A stretch of 64,000 bases of DNA from Pseudomonas fluorescens Q2-87 (GTDB lineage Bacteria > Pseudomonadota > Gammaproteobacteria > Pseudomonadales > Pseudomonadaceae): contig NZ_CM001558.1 in assembly GCF_000281895.1 (NCBI RefSeq), forward strand, positions 4,654,556-4,718,555, written 5' to 3'. This document shows positions 61,972 to 64,000 of the stretch, piece by piece. The notes beneath the pieces are model-generated. The model saw only the letters and a program-made list of their open reading frames with translations. It ran no database searches and was not told the DNA's origin. Each line of letters starts with the position of its first letter. Positions within the stretch are counted from its first letter, which is position 1. Position numbers and translations under genes: made by a program.

Positions 61972-63441
61972 CTATTCCACACTGCGAGGCAATTGCAGCG
62001 TCACCCGCAACCCACCCTCGCGCAGGTTTTGCAGGCTCACTTCGCCGCCATGGCTGTGGGCGATGTTGCGGGCGATACCCAGGCCCAAGCCGTAGCCCTG
62101 CTGCTGCCCGGCCAGGCGAAAGTGCGGTTCGAACACCTGCTCCAAGCGCTGTTCCGGCACGCCCGGGCCTTCGTCGTCGACGTGCAGGATGAACGCGGCT
62201 TCGTCGTCATCGATGTGCAGGTGGGCGTTCTGCCCATACTTCAACGCGTTGTCGATCAGGTTGCCGATGCACCGCTTGAGCGCCAGCGGCTTGCCGGGAT
62301 ACGGCGCCAATGCCCGGCCATCCTGGGTCACGCGACCGTTGCCGTGGGGCGCCAGATACGGTTCGACCAGGCAATCGAGCACATGGTTGAGGTCCACAGG
62401 TTCGATGTTTTCGTGGATGTCGGTGTCCTTCACGCATTGCAGCGCGCCCTTGACCAGCAACTCCAGCTCGTCCAGGTCACGGCCGAACTTGGCTTGCAGG
62501 TTTTCGTCTTCCAACAACTCGACCCGCAAGCGCAACCGGGTGATCGGCGTGCGCAAGTCATGGGAGATCGCGCTGAACAATTGGCTGCGCTCGGTCAGGT
62601 AGCGGCTGATGCGTTCGCGCATGGCGTTGAACGCCCGCCCCACCTCCACCACTTCGCTGCCGCCGCCCTCGGCCACGGGCTCCACTTCGGCGCCCAGGGA
62701 CATATCCCTTGCCGCCCGGGCCAGCCGCTTGAGGGGCCGGCTCTGCCAGTGGACCAGCAAACCGATGAACAGCAGCAACAAGCTGCTGGTGAGCACGATG
62801 AAGCCGACCTGCTGCTTGGGCAGGTCCTGCTCTTCGAGACTGGTATAGGGCTCCGGCAACAACGAGGCGATGTACAGCCATTCGCCGGGGGCCATTTGGA
62901 TTTGCGTGACCAGCACCGGCGGGTTCACCGGTTCAAGGGTCAAGGCATAGTGCGCCCATGAGCGCGGCAGTTCGTCGAGCTTGAGCCCGGCGTTGAAAAT
63001 ACGCAGATCGTCGGGGCTGACGAATGTCACCGAAATGTCGGCATTGTGGCCCAAGGACCGGCGCAGCACTTCGTCCACCGCCTGGAGCACCGCCAGTTTG
63101 CGTGGCGTCACCGGCAGCACGTCCATGCCCAGGGGCTTGTCATTGAGCGTGACGACAAACCGCGTACCGCCCATGCTGCGCAATTGGTCGAGTACCAACG
63201 GCCGGTAAGCCACCGGCAACGACCGCAAGTAGCTGACGCTGGCGGTCATCGAATGAGCCAGGCTGCGGGCGCTGGTGACCAGGCCCTCAAGCTGGGTGGC
63301 GCGCAGTTGCGACACCCAGATCAGGCTGGAAAGGGTCTGGGCGAACAGCACCACCAGTAAAGTCAGCAGCAGCATGCGACCCAGCAACGAACGCGGCACT
63401 GGCACCCGCCGGGCGACTTTCCTGACCCAATCAGTGACCAT
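61972..63441 (-). CDS. gltS: Sensor histidine kinase of glucose uptake (GltS/GtrS)
   Basis: Membrane sensor kinase paired with GltR, 489 residues from ATG 63441; ATG 63456 is also possible and neither has a clear ribosome site. First helix about 20-40 (LLLTLLVVLFAQTLSSLIW), a periplasmic sensor of about 150 residues, a second helix (VGFIVLTSSLLLLFIGLLV), HAMP, then the phosphoacceptor in AISHDLRTPITRLRLR, N-box CIGNLIDNALKYG, and G-boxes DEGPGVPEQ and GYGLGLGIA. Overlaps the end of gltR. In P. aeruginosa GtrS senses 2-ketogluconate and 6-phosphogluconate. Confidence 0.93.
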   Translation of the reverse strand: MVTDWVRKVARRVPVPRSLLGRMLLLTLLVVLFAQTLSSLIWVSQLRATQLEGLVTSARSLAHSMTASVSYLRSLPVAYRPLVLDQLRSMGGTRFVVTLNDKPLGMDVLPVTPRKLAVLQAVDEVLRRSLGHNADISVTFVSPDDLRIFNAGLKLDELPRSWAHYALTLEPVNPPVLVTQIQMAPGEWLYIASLLPEPYTSLEEQDLPKQQVGFIVLTSSLLLLFIGLLVHWQSRPLKRLARAARDMSLGAEVEPVAEGGGSEVVEVGRAFNAMRERISRYLTERSQLFSAISHDLRTPITRLRLRVELLEDENLQAKFGRDLDELELLVKGALQCVKDTDIHENIEPVDLNHVLDCLVEPYLAPHGNGRVTQDGRALAPYPGKPLALKRCIGNLIDNALKYGQNAHLHIDDDEAAFILHVDDEGPGVPEQRLEQVFEPHFRLAGQQQGYGLGLGIARNIAHSHGGEVSLQNLREGGLRVTLQLPRSVE

Positions 63442-64000
63442 TGCTGGCAACCACACTGGCCGCCAGTTGATAACCGCTGCCGCGCACCGTACGGATCAAC
63501 CGCGGCGGCTTGTCGGTGTCGCGCAAGCGCTGGCGCAGGCGACTGACCGCCATGTCGACGATCCGGTCCAGGGGCATCAGTTCACGACCACGGGTGGCAT
63601 TGCCGATGGTGTCGCGGTCGAGGATTTCCTGGGGATGATCGAGGAACAGCTTGAGCAGGGCAAAGTCGGCGCCAGAGAGAATCACCTCTTCGCCGTCGGT
63701 GTGGAACAACCGGTGACTGACCATGTCCAGTCGCCATTCATCGAAGGCCAGCACTTCGCCGCCGGAGCGCTCCTGGCCGAATTGCGCCCGGCGCAGCAAA
63801 GCCTTGATGCGCGCCTGCAATTCACGCGGGCTGAACGGCTTGCCCAGGTAGTCGTCGGCACCCAGTTCCAAGCCGATGACCCGGTCGGCCTCGTCGGAGC
63901 TGGCGGTGAGCATGATGATCGGCACATGGGCCTGGCGCGGGTGCTGGCGAACCCAGCGGCAAAGGCTGAAGCCGTCTTCATCCGGCAGCATCACATCGAG
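63431..64000 (-). CDS. gltR: Response regulator GltR (N-terminus outside window)
   Basis: OmpR-type response regulator that controls glucose uptake genes. The reading frame is open at the window edge; about 189 codons are present. The visible start LDVMLPDEDGF contains the likely phosphoacceptor Asp, then IIMLTASSDEADRVIGLELGADDYLGKPF with the conserved Thr and Lys. The winged-helix DNA-binding domain fills the rest (LSGADFALLKLFLDHPQEIL..IVDMAVSRLRQRL..IRTVRGSGYQL). Its stop lies inside the gltS start region. edd and glk would be expected further right. Confidence 0.94.
   Translation of the reverse strand, partial: LDVMLPDEDGFSLCRWVRQHPRQAHVPIIMLTASSDEADRVIGLELGADDYLGKPFSPRELQARIKALLRRAQFGQERSGGEVLAFDEWRLDMVSHRLFHTDGEEVILSGADFALLKLFLDHPQEILDRDTIGNATRGRELMPLDRIVDMAVSRLRQRLRDTDKPPRLIRTVRGSGYQLAASVVASNGH

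Noticed and set aside
1..64000. Search for defence systems, toxin-antitoxin pairs, secretion effectors, phage or biosynthetic clusters
   Set aside because: Every larger gene fits a metabolic, transport or regulatory family in a neighbourhood known from other pseudomonads. Remaining unknowns are single small genes with no clustering that suggests such a system.

Overview
The window is typical chromosomal DNA of a fluorescent-group Pseudomonas. Evidence: a PcaR-controlled protocatechuate cluster, bifA next to an iron superoxide dismutase gene, tandem fadD genes beside a phaJ1-type hydratase, and a gts-oprB-hexR-zwf-pgl-eda glucose block ending in the gltS/gltR two-component pair. About sixteen REP/REPIN palindromes of the Pseudomonas type (GTGGGAGCGGGCTTGCTCGC and relatives) lie between genes. 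I see no phage, insertion sequence, CRISPR array, rRNA or tRNA, and no clear pseudogene. Most gene neighbourhoods match those I know from other pseudomonads, so this is core genome rather than a transferred island.

Layout. 1-8200 (minus): pcaR, pcaK, a CatIJ-type 3-oxoadipate CoA-transferase (pcaI, pcaJ), pcaF, pcaH, pcaG and a partial pcaT carry protocatechuate to succinyl-CoA plus acetyl-CoA. PcaR-type boxes lie before pcaR, pcaK and pcaI. 8.5-15 kb: a small conserved protein with a long structured leader, a PiT phosphate transporter, a 38-residue CcoM-like oxidase subunit with Anr boxes, two small unknown genes, and rapA. 15-25 kb: a periplasmic Cache protein, a coiled-coil membrane protein, a short-chain epimerase, argP with an ACT protein and an amino-acid exporter, sodB, bifA, and an imelysin lipoprotein behind a Fur box. 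25-31 kb: an ECF42 sigma operon with its DGPF, AHSA1 and SnoaL-like partners, then small enzymes, a LysE exporter and alaC.

31-49 kb: gluconate uptake (gntP, gntK, gntR) with three GntR boxes; peptide deformylase; a BrkB-like membrane protein; fadD1, fadD2, a lipase and a PhaJ1-type hydratase; an AaeXAB-like aromatic-acid efflux system; a DUF2383 protein; and a class V aminotransferase. 49-64 kb: the Entner-Doudoroff and glucose-uptake block (eda, pgl, zwf, hexR, mutarotase, oprB, gtsDCBA, an AGE-family sugar epimerase, gltS and partial gltR).

Links between regions. Matches to the AANAANAA motif read by Hfq/Crc lie just upstream of pcaK, gntP, zwf, oprB, gtsA and the AGE epimerase gene, which fits joint catabolite repression of aromatic, gluconate and glucose use. 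gtsA and the epimerase gene also share a near-identical promoter block. I found no convincing new defence or biosynthetic system. The best leads are the structured leader at 8554-8764, the twin gtsA/epimerase promoters, the uncalled CcoM-like gene and several small conserved proteins.
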